Shown: in pieces, positions 1-12,660 of the stretch
Position numbering within the stretch: position 1 is the stretch's first letter
Layout of the letters: each line of letters starts with the position of its first letter
Assembly: GCA_028386065.3 (NCBI GenBank)
Contig: JAKUCV010000413.1
Coordinates: 177,901 to 241,900 of the forward strand
DNA from: Turnera subulata
Taxonomy: Eukaryota; Streptophyta; Magnoliopsida; Malpighiales; Passifloraceae
Direction of reading: 5' to 3'
Length of the DNA: 64,000 bases
Made by a program: the position numbers and the translations under genes
The notes under the pieces: model-generated
The model's input: the letters and a program-made list of their open reading frames with translations, nothing else
Database searches by the model: none
What the model was told of the DNA's origin: nothing

Positions 1-466
1 TGAAATCCTCCCAAGGCATCTCCACAGGCTTAGGTAAGTTGGCCACAAGTTCCTGCCACCATGACAATGCATACCCTGTGAACTTGTGTGCCGCTAATCG
101 AGCCCTCTGCTCAGGTGCACAGGTGAACTTCTCCAGAACATTCTCCACCTGGCGAAACCAATCATCAAACTCCTTGACTTTGCCCTCTTCACCTGAGAAT
201 TCTTTAACTGCAGACTTATCCATGTGCTTATACCCATTCTCCATACCGCCTGCTGCAGCAGGCGCTACCGGCTGGGCACCCTGCTGCTACTGCTGGAACG
301 CTGGGTCTATAACAGAAGGCACAACATTCTGTCCTCCACCAACTGCAGCATTATTCTCTGCTGCATTATTGTTCCCCTGACCAACGGGAACCTGCATCAC
401 CGACACATTGTCGGAGACATGAGTAGCGGCGTCATCCTCAACATTGTGCTGCCCCTCGTGATCCAT
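1..466 (-). pseudogene. Ty3/gypsy gag, 5' part, runs off the left edge
   Basis: Read on the minus strand from the ATG at 464-466. It encodes a Gln/Asn/Ala-rich N-terminal tail of about 70 residues, then a gag-type segment containing KVKEFDDWFRQVENVLEKF, APEQRARL and a WWQELVANLPKP block. This is the retrotransposon gag (capsid) domain of plant Ty3/gypsy elements, which assembles the cytoplasmic virus-like particle. An in-frame TAG at 287-289, inside the Gln-rich tail, breaks the frame, so the copy is non-functional unless read through. Zinc knuckle, protease, reverse transcriptase and integrase would lie to the left of the window. The LTR at 613-3629 sits just upstream in the same orientation, consistent with a 5' LTR-leader-gag arrangement. 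Assignment to gypsy gag is firm; the lineage (Tekay-like) is inferred from the LTR. Confidence 0.85.
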
Positions 467-612
467 ATCGACGCCTATATGAATCCAAATGAGTCAAAAA
501 CACTTTTTAAGTCATAAATCCGGAAACAGGCTTAAACACAGAAAACACTTTGAAAACAAAGTTTAAGACACTTTTTAAAACCAAGAATCTGAAGCCTGCT
601 GTGCTACCAAGT
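467..612 (-). other. Gypsy leader with primer-binding site
   Basis: Untranslated leader between the gag start and the LTR. Directly inside the LTR end, the minus strand reads TTGGTAGCAC (about 601-610). This resembles the initiator-Met tRNA primer-binding site (TGGTATCAGAGC) but is degenerate. No other coding sequence is seen. Confidence 0.55.
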
Positions 613-3600
613 TGAAACACCCGTGTCCCAATTTAACAATAAAATACTTAAACACAAGGAAATTACCAAAATACTCCTGAAACCCGGGACACGAAATCCA
701 AAATCAAAAACATTATCCAAAATTCTTAATAAAACGAGATGTCATAAAGAACAAAACAATCCGGCTAAACAAGCCACAAGACAACCCGACATCCTGTCGA
801 AACATCATCAATATCAAATCCCGGCAACCCGCCGATAATGAAATCAAAATCAATAGTGACATCTCAAATAAACCCAATGCAGCGGAAGTTAAGATAAAAT
901 ATAAAATAGCAAAAGTATATGATATGCATGTCGGCTCTATGGATCCAACCGGGGAAATGAAGCACAGCTACCTGCTGAGATAACCACGTCCGTACTCTGG
1001 AAGGATGGAAAATGTCTGCACGCTAACTATAGTCTGAAAAACAACGTTGGCGATTATGTGAGTCGCCTACTCAGTGAGCAATATAAATCTAATTATGAAG
1101 GTGTGCAGATCACGTCCGAAAGGAAAGAAGAGCAACAAGACAGGTAAGCAACATACAACAACCAGTACTAACATGCCAAGCCAATCAAGCAAACAGTTCA
1201 TTATTCTCCATCTGTTGTGTGTTAAGTTTCTTATTATAATTTATTATTCAGGGCCCCTACTGTGTGCGTCGAGCTCGGTCCCGTCTCATGAGACAACCAG
1301 GCATAAGCCCAAATAAAACCAGGCACGAAGCCCAACATATCCATAGAGAGAGAGAGAGACAGAGAGAAAGAGGGAGGTAGAAAGGGGGAGGTAGAAGGAG
1401 GGAGGTAGAACCGGTCATTACAGACCCATATGCAAAACCGCATACCACATGCTAACCCGCATGCAAACCCGAGGGGTATCACTTCCCGCTCGAACCAACC
1501 GGTCATCAGCACACAGTAGCCTAACTTCTACTGTACATTATCTTAATTCACAAATTATGAGTTTATGTGTGCCATTAGTTGTGATTTAATAGGGTTGTGT
1601 GATAAATCAACTTAAACAAATAACCGGGTCTCCGACCCACAATACATCACACAAAAACGCCCAAAATCACTCCACCAGTTATATTCCATAACAATCCAAA
1701 TATCATGCTCACAAGCAAGTAGTACACTTAGGCACACAATACGGATCATAGCATGTTAGCAAACAAGCATGCAACTCAAACAAACCAATCCAACAAGCTC
1801 ATGCATACAGACATAAAAATACGTATAAAGTCACCTCAACGACGATTGTCCTGTGGAGCTTTTCCCAAAACAGATCCTCCAGCTCCCGAGGTGTTACCCG
1901 TGCCTGAATATCGGCGCACACAACAAATTACAAACAATGACATTAAAAACGTGCATGCATGTAACTATAATGCTCAACTGAGTTAAACCCGTCCCTAGCT
2001 AGCCAACTATGTAATTCCCAGGTCTAAACCCGACATAATGTTCCCTCACCAAAACTCCGAGTATCGGGACCTAAGGTTCACCGGCTTACGCCCAACTAAG
2101 TCCAATAAGTAGTTCACGGGCCTATGGCCCACTTATTATGTCCTTACGAGTTCCCGGCCTAAAGCCCAATCTAAGCCCAAGTTCAATTTCCGGACCTAAA
2201 GCCCACTTCCTTAAGTCCTTATTTAACCAATTATAGGATTGGGCTCAAAGCCCGTTACTTAAGTCCAAGGTCAATCCAAGCCAAAGATTCATGGCCTAAG
2301 GTTCTACCTGTGTCGGTAATTACCGGCCTCATACTACTCACACTCTCGGTTTCCACTGAACACAATTAAGTACATAACCCAATTCTGAATTATTAGTACA
2401 TGCCATGAATGAATACAAATTGTACATCCAGTATACCGTTAAAATGCCGGAATCAAGACCCGAGCCTTAGCCAGAATATTCCCGAGCCTCGCCGGAAAAT
2501 TCCTGAGCCTTCGCCGGATTCCGGTGAACTCGCCGGAAAACACCCAAAGCTGCCACAACCAATGCCAAACATATTCACATCACGGCAAAAACAAAGCACA
2601 ACACTATACCCCTACGGATCCTTAAAACAAACTACAAAGAGAACATCAAATGGATCCTTTTCCGAAAACAACACCGACCGCCCGGAACGATACAACCGCC
2701 CATGCGTGGCCTCACCAAAGGAACAGCTCACTGCCGACACACACTCGCAGCCACGCACCACACAGGGACACCACCGGCCACAACGCGATGACCACCACCA
2801 ACAACCAACACAACACAGTCGACCCCCACCGTCCACACAGCCGAGCCGCAACAATCCAACACACAAACCAAAAACCTAAATAAAAATAAGGACAACCCGA
2901 GTAAGCCTCTCGTTGCCGGAAAAGAAAAAAAGAAAAAGAAAGAGGGAACAAAAGAAGACGACCGACTTACCAACAGTTCGAGAGGGCGGCGGTGGTTCAT
3001 CAACCTGCTGCTCCCACCGTCGCGCACCGAGCCCGGAACCACCTCGCGACACCTTCTCCTCCCTCGACCCGGCAGCAGCGACCCGAAGCAAGGAGGCGGC
3101 TCGGCGTAAAGGCGGCAAGGAAGACGAGGGCGATTTGGGCGAAGGGTAGCAAGAGAGGGAAGAAGAAGATGGAGAGAGGAAAACGAGAGAGAGAGGAGGA
3201 AGAAGGACGAGAGGGAGAAGAGTTGGGGGCGCCGTCCGGGGAAAAAGAAAGAAAAAGAAAAGTGAAGAGAAAAGAGAAGAGAAAGAAGAAGAAAAGAAGG
3301 AAGGAGCGGCTAGGGTTTGGCCGCCCCTAGTGGACGACATGTCGTTCCACTTAGGCGCGGTCAACCCCCTGGTCAACGCGGTTTTTTTTTCCTCACATCC
3401 AAAACGACGTAGTTTTAAGAGAAACCACATTAACCTTCGCGTTTCACCCCGATCTCGAATCCGTTTCCCACGGAACTCGAACCATGGACAATACCAACTT
3501 TAAATTTACATTTCCAAGGCATAATAATTTATTTCCTCGACTAAAACCCGAAAATACCTCAAGGATAAAATTGGAAGAAAAATTTTGAAAATTCCGAAAA

Positions 3601-3629
3601 ATCGAATTATGAAAATTCGGGGCGTTACA
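613..3629 (-). repeat. 5' LTR of the Tekay-like gypsy element (about 3.0 kb)
   Basis: On the minus strand the LTR opens with TGTAACGCCCCGAATTTTC at 3629 and ends GGGTGTTTCA at 613, immediately before the primer-binding site and gag leader. The near-inverted termini (TGTAACGCCCC / GGGTGTTTCA) match the other LTRs of this type at 8227, 13557 and 15191. Inside are a purine-rich stretch (2880-3330), repeated GGCCTAAAGCCCA-like segments (2090-2290), NGCCGGAA motifs (2450-2540) and a short GA tract (1346). ORFs of up to 184 codons within it (for example 2876-3430) are low-complexity artefacts. The second LTR is outside the window, so age cannot be estimated. Confidence 0.7.
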
Positions 3630-3679
3630 TATACTCCCCTGTGGTGGATGCAATTATTTTTGGTAAGTCTGGCATAATG

Positions 3680-4632
3680 TGAAAAGAATTAGAGATGCAT
3701 CAGATGGATGCTGTTACAGCCTACATCTGTGGATCTATAAGTCATGACATATACACGAGAATCCTTGAAGGATTCACGTTGCCTGAAGCAACTAATTCCA
3801 GGGATATATATATCCAATTAAACTAAATTGATCTTTATATGGTTTGAGCCAATTTGGTTATGTGATGTACAATTATTCTTGCATATATGCTCTATGTGTT
3901 TTATTTAATCAGTATATGTGTGAATTTATTATTATTGTTGCTTATGTTTATGATTTAGATCTATATGTGAAGTTTTCATTATTTTTTGTGATCTGAATAC
4001 TATTGGAACTCCTGAAGAGGTTTCCAAATCCGTGCTATATTTAAGGAAAAAGTTTAAGATAAAAAATTTTGAAAAGATTAGATTAATCGATTGGTCTTGA
4101 AGTACCACATCACACTGCAATTTATCTTGCTAGTAACATAAAGCCTGAAGCTTTTGCTATAAATTTTATTTGCAAAATATAATTTTTCTCTAACGTATTT
4201 ATATTGGAATATAATACATAAATACATATTCTATTATTTTGGTATATGGAATTATTTTAACCTTATGAGGCCAAGGTGCATCTGGTTAGTTTTGCAGATA
4301 TAGGTCTTTTATTTGATCCACATAAAGCACAGGCAGATACATCAAGTATCGTAGTGACCAGAAAACAAAGCCGAGAATGTGCTTGGCTAAGATCGATGAT
4401 GCAGTATTGTCAAGATTCATATGGATTAGTTAGCGAGGAAGATGTTCCAACGACAATTTATGAAGATAATGATAGCTGCATTGCCCAATTGAAGGGAGGA
4501 TACATCAAGAATCATTCAAGAAACAATCTGGCAGATATATTTACAAAATCAGTTCCTACTACAACTTTTGAAGAATTGATGAAGAGGATTGGTTTATGGA
4601 GGATTCCAGATATTAAGGGATGCCAAAATTAG
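3680..4632 (+). pseudogene. Decayed Ty1/copia pol remnant (RT and RNase H)
   Basis: Pieces of a copia polyprotein recur in order on the plus strand. An RT segment resembling DAVTAYICGSISHDIYTRI-x-EGF lies at about 3700-3780. An RT segment with IGTPEEVSKSVLYLRKKFK-like spacing lies at about 3990-4070. A C-terminal RNase H segment at 4276-4632 shows GLLFDPHKAQ, a shortened RECAWLRSM block, TTIYEDNDSCIAQLKGGYIK and NNLADIFTKS. Stops, frameshifts and deletions separate the blocks, and the GGTAISWRS region is missing. This is a dead element. Its stop precedes a polypurine tract (AAGGGGGAG, 4761-4769) and an LTR. The minus-strand remnant at 25507-26610 belongs to a related family. Confidence 0.75.
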
Positions 4633-4769
4633 GGGGAGTAGAATACGCACTGCACTCTTTTTTCCTTCACCAAGTTTTTGTCCCACTGGGTTTTTCTTGG
4701 TAAGGTTTTTAACGAGGCAGTACTTCCTAAGCGTATTCTATCTAAGGTGCAATGACATTCAAGGGGGAG

Positions 4770-5524
4770 TGTTATAAATAAACTATGGTGAATGTCATTG
4801 TAACCATCCACCTCTCATGGAGTGCATTCGAAATCTTCTCCAACACCAGTGGAGCGTCACGATCAAGCATGTCTTTCGCGAAGCTAATTTCGTCGCGGAT
4901 AGCTTAGCGAAGCAAGCTCTCTCCCGAGAGGAAGGGTGTGTGATTTATGATTCGCCGCCAGAATTTTGTATGGCACAACTTATTGATGATGCAAATGGCA
5001 TGACTGTAACTCGGGACCTTACAAGTTGATTTAATAAAGCACCTTATTCACCAAAAAAAAAAACTCATTTTTACCATACCCGAATTTACTCCCTGTAAAT
5101 ACTTTACCCATACACCAAACTTCTACTTGGAATTATCTCTTTGGCTAATTATCCTCCATAATTCCATTTGTCATAATCCTAATATCATCTTCCCCTTACC
5201 TAACATCCCTTTGATTTTATCCTTTTAAATTAATCACACTTATTTGTTTTTATCCTCCCATTTCCAACTATAAATACCCCTTCATTCCTTCACTTTCATA
5301 TACTTACATCCTACCATAAGGTTACTCTCTTCATTTCCATACACATACACCTCTCCTCTCCATCTCCCTTCATCTACATTTTATTAATCTTCATTATTAC
5401 TATTACTATCAAAGTTGTATTATTACTATTAATGGTGTATTACTTCCATCAAGGTTAGATTATTACCTTGATCAAACTTGTATCATTCCATCAAGAAGTG
5501 AATTCCTCCCCCAATTTTATAACA
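4770..5524 (+). repeat. 3' LTR of the decayed copia element, split by a LINE tail
   Basis: The LTR starts TGTTATAAATAAAC right after the polypurine tract and ends near CCAATTTTATAACA, the usual LTR end of this copia type (compare 25507-25755). The segment 4811-5063 is foreign (LINE 3' end). The remaining LTR body is about 500 bp and AT-rich, with TATAAATACC at about 5270 as a plausible promoter box. Confidence 0.65.
4811..5063 (+). mobile_element. LINE 3' end (RNase H-like tail plus poly-A)
   Basis: Codons 4817-5029 encode IRNLLQHQWSVTIKHVFREA followed by NFVADSLAKQAL. This is the C-terminal part of the RNase H-like domain found at the end of plant LINE polyproteins, with the conserved ADxLAK helix. 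A stop at 5027-5029 is followed by a short 3' UTR with AATAAAG and a run of about 12 A ending near 5063. That is the hallmark of target-primed insertion of a 5'-truncated LINE. A possible short target duplication, CTCAT, flanks it (about 4812 and 5064), which is weak. It lies inside the copia LTR and so inserted later. Confidence 0.7.
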
Positions 5525-7179
5525 ACAGTGCTAATTATTCGTTATTGGTGTGTATTGTAATCAAACAATATGAACGGAATGCTTGGTCTCCAAAAAAAAA
5601 TTTGCAATTTTTTTTTTTTTTGTATAGTGAAGGAGGAATAATTCATGACGTGCGCAACGCAATTGGCAAGAGGGTTTGTTGTTGGGTGGTGGTGTTTGAA
5701 TAAAGCAAAAGAAGTGGTGTTGGTGTGCTGCCAATTTCTCTCTTGTTCTGGCACAGAATGCACATCATTTAAGGCATGCGTTTGACATGTTCGGGGGTGT
5801 CCCCATCCAAATCCAAACCATACACACACGCATTGGAGGATCATCATGCTTCTCACATGAAGATACTATGGGTTCAAGTTATTCAGGAATTATTAATTGG
5901 GATACAAGTTAGTGGGGTCTTCAAATCAGATCCTGCAATTCTTAGCCTGTACTATGACTGATGAGATCATGATGAGTTGGTGGGGGAGACGAGTAAGACT
6001 TTTCTTTCTCAAGAGCAGCAGCAGCAAATAATGCTGGAATTGATTTCGCACTCATTTTTTTATGCTCTACCTTAAAAGTCAGTACTCCACCACTACCACC
6101 ACCAGCATCATGTGCTTGACGGTGGAATTATTCTTGGCTCGTGAAAAATATTGCTTTTACTATTTTCAACGTTTCTTGGTAAGGTAGAAGGTAGAACTGC
6201 AAATGCTGAAACATATTATGGTGTAGAAAGGCGGACAAAAAGACAACCCCATCAGTTCACACTCACTACTACCTCGCTAGTTGCTAGTATTCAGCATTCT
6301 CCACCTCAAGTTCCTTATTGGTGGGACAAACAGCCCCCATTCGTGATTGGGATGGTGTCATAGCCTAGACCACAACTATAGTATATCCCCTCGCACTGTA
6401 ATGACCGTCCATGCCCTAATTTTTGTGCACCAAAAAATTTCAACTAGTCGAGAGGTTTGAGTCTTTTCAACTGAAACAATGGTTATGGAAAACGTCCCCT
6501 AATGTGCCCACCCAACTCCCAAACGGATTTAGTCCAGACTTGTGGACTTTTTAATACCAAAATAATTAACTACAAAAGTAGTTTACCTAAAGTTCGATAT
6601 GTAGAAAACAATTTTTTAAGTTGAAGAATGTAGTTTAAATGTGTATTTCAAAAAAAAAAAAATTGTCCACATGGAAGAGAAACTAAGTGGGTGGGTTGGC
6701 TTATATGGTGATTAGCAGTAAGTGACATAATTGCACAATTGCAATTCTGGGTCAGAACAGGTTTCTAGTTCCAGGTTTGGTTTGTTGCAGAGAGGGACGA
6801 CGACTATGGCGGATGGAGCTTCCTTGTCTTGGGTCAAGCGTTCCGGGAGAGAGTGGTGGCTTAAGAGGCAAGAACCCGGCGAATGTGGCGGGTGCATAGC
6901 GGGCACCGTACAAGGCACCACTGCCCTTGTCGATGAAGTCCGTCATCCCCTTGGGTGCAGCAATTCTGGGAATAACATAGTAGCCATCCCTCCCTAAGCC
7001 GCTGTGGCTGCGTCTCCATCTTTTTTCAGTCCATTTTTCAAAGATTTTAGGTTTTGAATTATGTTATTACTTCCCATTGAACGGACACGTTTTGCCAATG
7101 TATACTTTTTTATTTCTAATAATAAATAAAAATTATATAATACCAAGTAAAATAGATTAAAATGGCATTGATTAAAGGG

Positions 7180-7450
7180 TTCTAAAAGTCCTATTATTGT
7201 TAGATATTTTTCAATCAAGTCCTATAACTTTTTTTTATTAATTAAGTCTTATTATTTTGAGTTGTTTATCAAAGAAGTCCTAGGAACCATTTTCCATCCA
7301 ATTTTGCTGAGTTGGCCAGTATGTTATGACGTGGCATATACGCATCACATGCTGACATGTCTGAAGTCCACCTCATTAGGACTTGATTAACCAAATCAAC
7401 AAATTACAGGACTTGAATGATAAAATTTTAAAATTATAAGACTTAAATTC
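7180..7450. repeat. Fold-back repeat built from AAGTCCT / AGGACTT units
   Basis: The left half carries repeated AAGTCCTA units (7188, 7218, 7244, 7276). The right half carries the inverse, TTAGGACTTGATTAA and ACAGGACTTGAATG (7375-7425). The two halves pair imperfectly over roughly 100 bp around a GC-richer centre containing GACGTGGCA. This looks like a decayed MITE-like or other fold-back element. No terminal transposase-type motif or target duplication was identified. Confidence 0.4.
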
Positions 7451-7592
7451 CTAAATATTAAAAATTTTAAGCTTAAATTCATAAAATTTTTAATCTTAAA
7501 GTGCTAACCTTAAAACTCAAAATTTTATAATATTAAAATTATAAATTTAAAATCATAAATCCTAAAATCTAAACCACTGAACTTTAAAATCN

Positions 7593-7715
<123 letters not shown>

Positions 7716-8043
7716 CAGAGACATGTTTCAATATTAATTTTAGAGTTGACAGGTAGCAATTACAAAATAATAGAGAAAAACCATGTGGCTTCATATCTTG
7801 CACTTCTCAATAGTTAAATATCTATCCCTCAATTCTAAATTTGCAATATGTACCTATCATATTTTAAAGTTTTCAATTTTTAAAACGATTAGGTTAGGTA
7901 TAGATATGTACATATCTTACTTTTAAAATTTTAAAACACTTTTACATTTAGGTTTGGTAGAGTTTTATCGGGGTGATTTAATTTCTTCTTTCACTCCTCT
8001 CTATTTAAATAGAGCACCCAATCACTTTTTAGTAGTAGTCATA

Positions 8044-8085
8044 CAGACGTTGTCTCCAATTCAGCAGACGTTGTCTCCAATTCTG
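8044..8085. repeat. Tandem pair of a 21-bp unit
   Basis: Two adjacent copies of a unit beginning CAGACGTTGTCTCCAATT, differing at one base near the end (CAG versus CTG). Confidence 0.85.
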
Positions 8086-8226
8086 TCTGGTACTAAAGTT
8101 AGTATTGTATCTTCTAAATAATTTATTATTTTTTCCCAAATTCTTAAAACTAAATAATTTTTTTTTTATTTGTGTAGGTAAAGTCATTCAAACTCTCTTA
8201 TTACAAAGGTAAAGAAATAATATTAT

Positions 8227-8296
8227 TTGAAACACCCCGACCTAAATTTACCCAACAAACAGGAATTACCGAACAACAGTGCCGACACGTGGCACA
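8227..8296 (-). repeat. Gypsy LTR end, left piece
   Basis: It begins TGAAACACCCCGACC and continues to GACACGTGGCACA, matching in layout the LTR end at 613 and those at 13557 and 15191. The copia solo LTR at 8297-9820 interrupts it. The LTR resumes at 9826 after the duplicated GCACA. Confidence 0.65.
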
Positions 8297-9820
8297 TGTA
8301 AGTAACTGGGCATGCAAACTTGACAATCAAAATGCAGCGGAAAGACCCGGTACTCATGGAGGATCCAAGTGAAGCTAACTAAACCGAATAATAATTTTTC
8401 GTACCTTGCTTGGTTGAGGTCTTTCACCCAACTGTAGTGTAGAATCAGCAAGAACCCGACAAGAAATCCAGCTCCTCTACGGTATCCACACGAACCGTTG
8501 ATGACTGCTAGAAACCGTCTCACGATCACTAACCAGAGCACTCCCGAACCGCAGTGCTAGCTGCAGAATTTTCGAGAGCTAGAGACTAGAAAGTGTTTGA
8601 TGTGTTTTTCTCAAGTGTGAAGAGTGTGTAAAGCCTTGCTTTGTCTGAAATTCTGATCAAACCTTCACCCTATTTATACACACTTCAAATGCATAGTTTA
8701 TTAAGTCATTGGCCAACATAATCATGTCTTATCCTTCATGATTATGTTTCCACTATGACTTAATGCTCCACTAAGCATTAATTACATATATCATCATATA
8801 TAGGATTACACATCATATGGCACTAATTCTGGTTCAGTAATTCTGATAATTAGTGAACCAAATCAGCCCAAAACGACCCGGTCCAACTATGGTTCAACCA
8901 TGGTCTAACCACTAGCTCAATACCATGGTCCAACCACAGTCCAACCGTGGTTCAACCACCAGCTCGAATCAACAGTTCTTAGTGACTGACCCTGTAGGCA
9001 CTTGTAACGTTTGGCAATAATTGTAAACTCATTTACACAATTATAAACAATGAGCGGCGTCTAGCAACACATCATTGCTACCCAAACGACAAGATCAGTA
9101 CTGATTCATTATGCCTCAGAACATGTCATCGTCCTTTCATCCCATTATCAAGATCAAACACGAGACATGGAATACGTCAATCTCGTATAAGTTTAATCTA
9201 AGTTTCTTGATCCCCGAGTTAACTGTGTAAAACGGATACTAATGATATCACCATATCACATAATCCGAGCATGACCATGCATTTACAGTTCAACTCTATC
9301 AAGAGGCCCATCTGATAATATACCCGTTATATGGGTTGGACGAATCCCATCTTGATCATACAAAACCCACTACACATTATATCATGTACCCAATGATTAC
9401 ACTAAGGTCTACTCAGTTACGAATAGCCAAAAGTAATATCAAAGTATATGACTCACATGTTGGGAACCTTGATGATCTCAGGTCTAAGGACAATACATAT
9501 AAGAACCACTAATGACAATTATATAACGTTCCATGTAGTGTTCTTATGTTGGGTCAGACCAGACCACAAGTTCTCTAACTTGTACCCGTATGTAGAATTC
9601 ATATCTCATATAATTCTCAACATACGCTAGTCTTAATTTATTATTACAACCCATCCATAATAATAATCGACTAGGGATATTTAAGAATATAAAATATTCT
9701 AGGGTTATAAATATGTGCAAGCGTTTATCTCATAAACATATTTATTGGAATAACCTTATTGTATTTACATGACTATGTACAATCATCCATTGATTGGCTT
9801 TTGGGCATATTACACTAACA
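8297..9820 (-). mobile_element. Solo LTR of the copia A/B/C family (1524 bp)
   Basis: On the minus strand it begins TGTTAGTGTAATATGCCC at 9820 and ends GCCCAGTTACTTACA at 8297. It is flanked by a perfect 5-bp target duplication GCACA (8292-8296 and 9821-9825). Its sequence is closely similar over its full length to the LTRs of copia B (53284-54840, 59943-61485). No internal region is present, so it is the product of LTR-LTR recombination. A TATA-type box (minus-strand TGTATAAATA, 8671-8680) lies in the expected promoter position. It defines the full LTR length of this family. Confidence 0.92.
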
Positions 9821-10690
9821 GCACAAACAGTAGATTCAACAGAAAACCGGCCCAATGGCCCAATGATAATAACATTTCTCCCGACCTCGGGAATCTCAAT
9901 AGTAATAGCACAGCGGAAGCATTTATAAACTTAGTATCAACATCTGCAAATCCCGATGCAACTAATGGATCCGAGTCCTGCTCGAGGGTACACTGCAGCC
10001 GCCGGAATGCAATCCTGATCTAACCTACAAGAACTGTGTAAGGGGTGAGACCAACCACTGTCTCACCGATAAACTAATAAACCGAAGTATACAAGAAACC
10101 ATAATATCAACAAGCAGTACATCAAATAACATCGGATAGAAGAAGCAACTATCAGGAATATAATACCAACATCAGGCTGAAAGATAATTTACGACAGCAG
10201 CAAAAGAACGGCCGCAAGGACAATAAAATACTATATCCTTCATGCAGGAACATCATTACTCAAATCATAACATCACGAATAACCTCAACATCAACGAGGT
10301 GACTCCACAACTCATAGTACTAAATTTCCAAGTTATTCCAACCAATTTTCTCCAATAGAATCTCCATATCAAATGTTGGCCGTGCCGCGGTAAAAAGAAC
10401 AACACCGGACCGTTACGGGTCCAAGGCCGTTACAGGCCAAATCAAATCACAAGGTCGTTACGGACCCAAAGTACCGCCTGGCCGTACCCAAAATCTAATC
10501 CTCACAAGTGGTCTTACCACATTTCATTTTATTTTCTCTCTGACTCTCTCATCAATCGAATCAAGACTGAGCCAAGGTTAAAGGTCATCTATACTGAATC
10601 AATTTTACTTCCACTGGCTCTGTCACAGAATAAGCTAGGGCCGTACCAGGTTATCAACACGTTCCGGGTTCCAGATCAAAAGAGAGCCCA

Positions 10691-10837
10691 GGGATAGACA
10701 TCCCAATAATCAAACAGGGATAGACATCCCAAAAGAGAACCCAGGGATAGACATCCCAAATATCAATCACGGGATAGACATCCCAAATAGAACCCAGGGA
10801 TAGACATCCCAAATATCAATCACGGGATAGACATCCC
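10691..10837. repeat. Six spaced copies of GGGATAGACATCCC
   Basis: Six exact copies of the 14-mer GGGATAGACATCCC lie within 147 bp, separated by short A-rich linkers. The ends of each copy (GGGAT / ATCCC) are inverse complements, so each could form a small stem or a dyad binding site. The cluster follows a GATAAGCTAGGGCCGTACC segment and precedes CAAGCATAGACATGCTTATC. The same order recurs at 14090-14250. Confidence 0.9.
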
Positions 10838-12514
10838 AAGCATAGACATGCTTATCACAAGTACCCCAGATCATGGCCACCACAAAATAGTCTCTAACCA
10901 TCCGGTCGTATCTCAACTCACCACGTGACATTTGTCATCATCATTCAACAAACTCCAATTTTTCCATATCACAATTTATCCAACCTAGACCTCAAACAAC
11001 AGGCTAACCCTCTGTTTATAGCCCAACAACTATTCACAACAACGATCATAAGCCTCGAGTAAGCCTATGGTTCAGAATATTATTATTCCAGTATACCTTC
11101 TCAGGTTATCAAACCTAGATCACAGCTAACAGACCAAAGCTCTAATAACAATTTATCATCATCAACAAACCGATTTTAACTATGAAGAATAATCACAGAA
11201 GTCATATCCAATTAGCAGTCCAATCAAGCTATTCAAGCATCAGAAAGACCATATCAAGATTCACAACATAATCCAACAATTCAAACCCAAAGCATGTACC
11301 ACAGTAGGAAATTCAACAGAATCCAGCAAAACATATCAAGGTAGATATAAAAAAACTCACACAATATCAAATAGTTCAAATAATAGCTTGAGCATCACAG
11401 GCAACATACTGAAGTTTATAAGTTTATATCCTCACCTGGTATGTCTCTGAACCAGCAAATAATCCATACGGCTTTATCTGACCCTATATCATATCAACAC
11501 ATACAATCACATACAATGCACATCGAAAAATGCAATGCATGAGGTTAATTATTACTTTATTCTGTATACTCGCAACTATCATCGTTACTGTCGTTCCCAG
11601 ACCGTTTCCATTATTCGTTTCTTTTACGACTGTAAAATAATTATAGCCCATAAAATACTCGTAGTCTATGATATGAGGTAAGTAATATTTCATAAAAATA
11701 ATTATTCCCGGTAAAATAATAATGAATAAATATATATTTAGTAAACAAGGATTATATTGCAATAAAAGTAATAAATACATAGATCATATATCAAATAATA
11801 AAACTGTTAATTTGATAATATCTTCAGTGATAACAAATCAACGTAGCCATGTATAGTATAAAGTAATCGTATGAATTATGTAATTGTAGTATTTATAAAT
11901 AAATATCTACGTATATAATCGTTAATTACAAATAGAGTAAAGGTAATAATAATATATCGTATATTTAATATTTAATAGAATATAATACATACTTAATAAG
12001 AGGTTAGGTTAATATAGCTTTTAGCGATAATAAAATTAATAGGCGAAATCAATATATCATTAGTAAAACAATATTATTGATAGTATTTCTTTAAAATAAC
12101 AATAATATTACTATTAACATAATATAGCCATTAGTAAATTTCATGCTGGGTATATATATTGGACATATAAATACATAATTATTCATAAACATTTATATTG
12201 TAAATAAATATTAGCTAGAAGAAATAATCGTTGTAAACTATATATACCTTTAGTAAATCTTATATAACCATAACTACTTATATACACAAAACTATAATCG
12301 TTAACTAAATAAAAATATAGTCTAGCAATACCTAAGCCGACACTCTTATGAGGTTAAAATCAGTAATTTAAATAAGGGATAGTTCTTATATTATTTTAGT
12401 CTAGGATTACGGAAATAAATATAATAGAAATATATATTTATATCTAAGCCTTTTATAATATAAATTCGATTAAAACACAATTAAATAAGAGACATAATTA
12501 AAATAAATAGACGA

Positions 12515-12660
12515 CATGGGCCTTTTATTACTTAGCCCAATTAAAATTAAATAACCAAAAATTAAATATAATGGGCCTTGTACGAGCCCAGGTAAAACGT
12601 AAATGAAATTAAACCAAAAAAATACAATGGGCCTTTTAATAGCCCAATTAGAAATGAAAT
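12515..12660. repeat. Three spaced ATGGGCCTT...AGCCCA units in the LTR
   Basis: Copies of ATGGGCCTT, each followed after a short gap by AGCCCA, start near 12517, 12570 and 12627, with AT-rich linkers. TGGGCC is the core of plant site II elements bound by TCP factors. Whether it acts so here is inference. Confidence 0.6.

Noticed and set aside
2876..3430. 184-codon minus-strand ORF rich in Ser, Leu and Phe
   Set aside because: It is the pyrimidine strand of a purine-rich LTR block, with no domain and composition fully explained by low complexity.
5542..6997. Possible small host genes in the 5.5-7.0 kb region
   Set aside because: No domain, no consistent splice signals and frames open on both strands; insufficient support.
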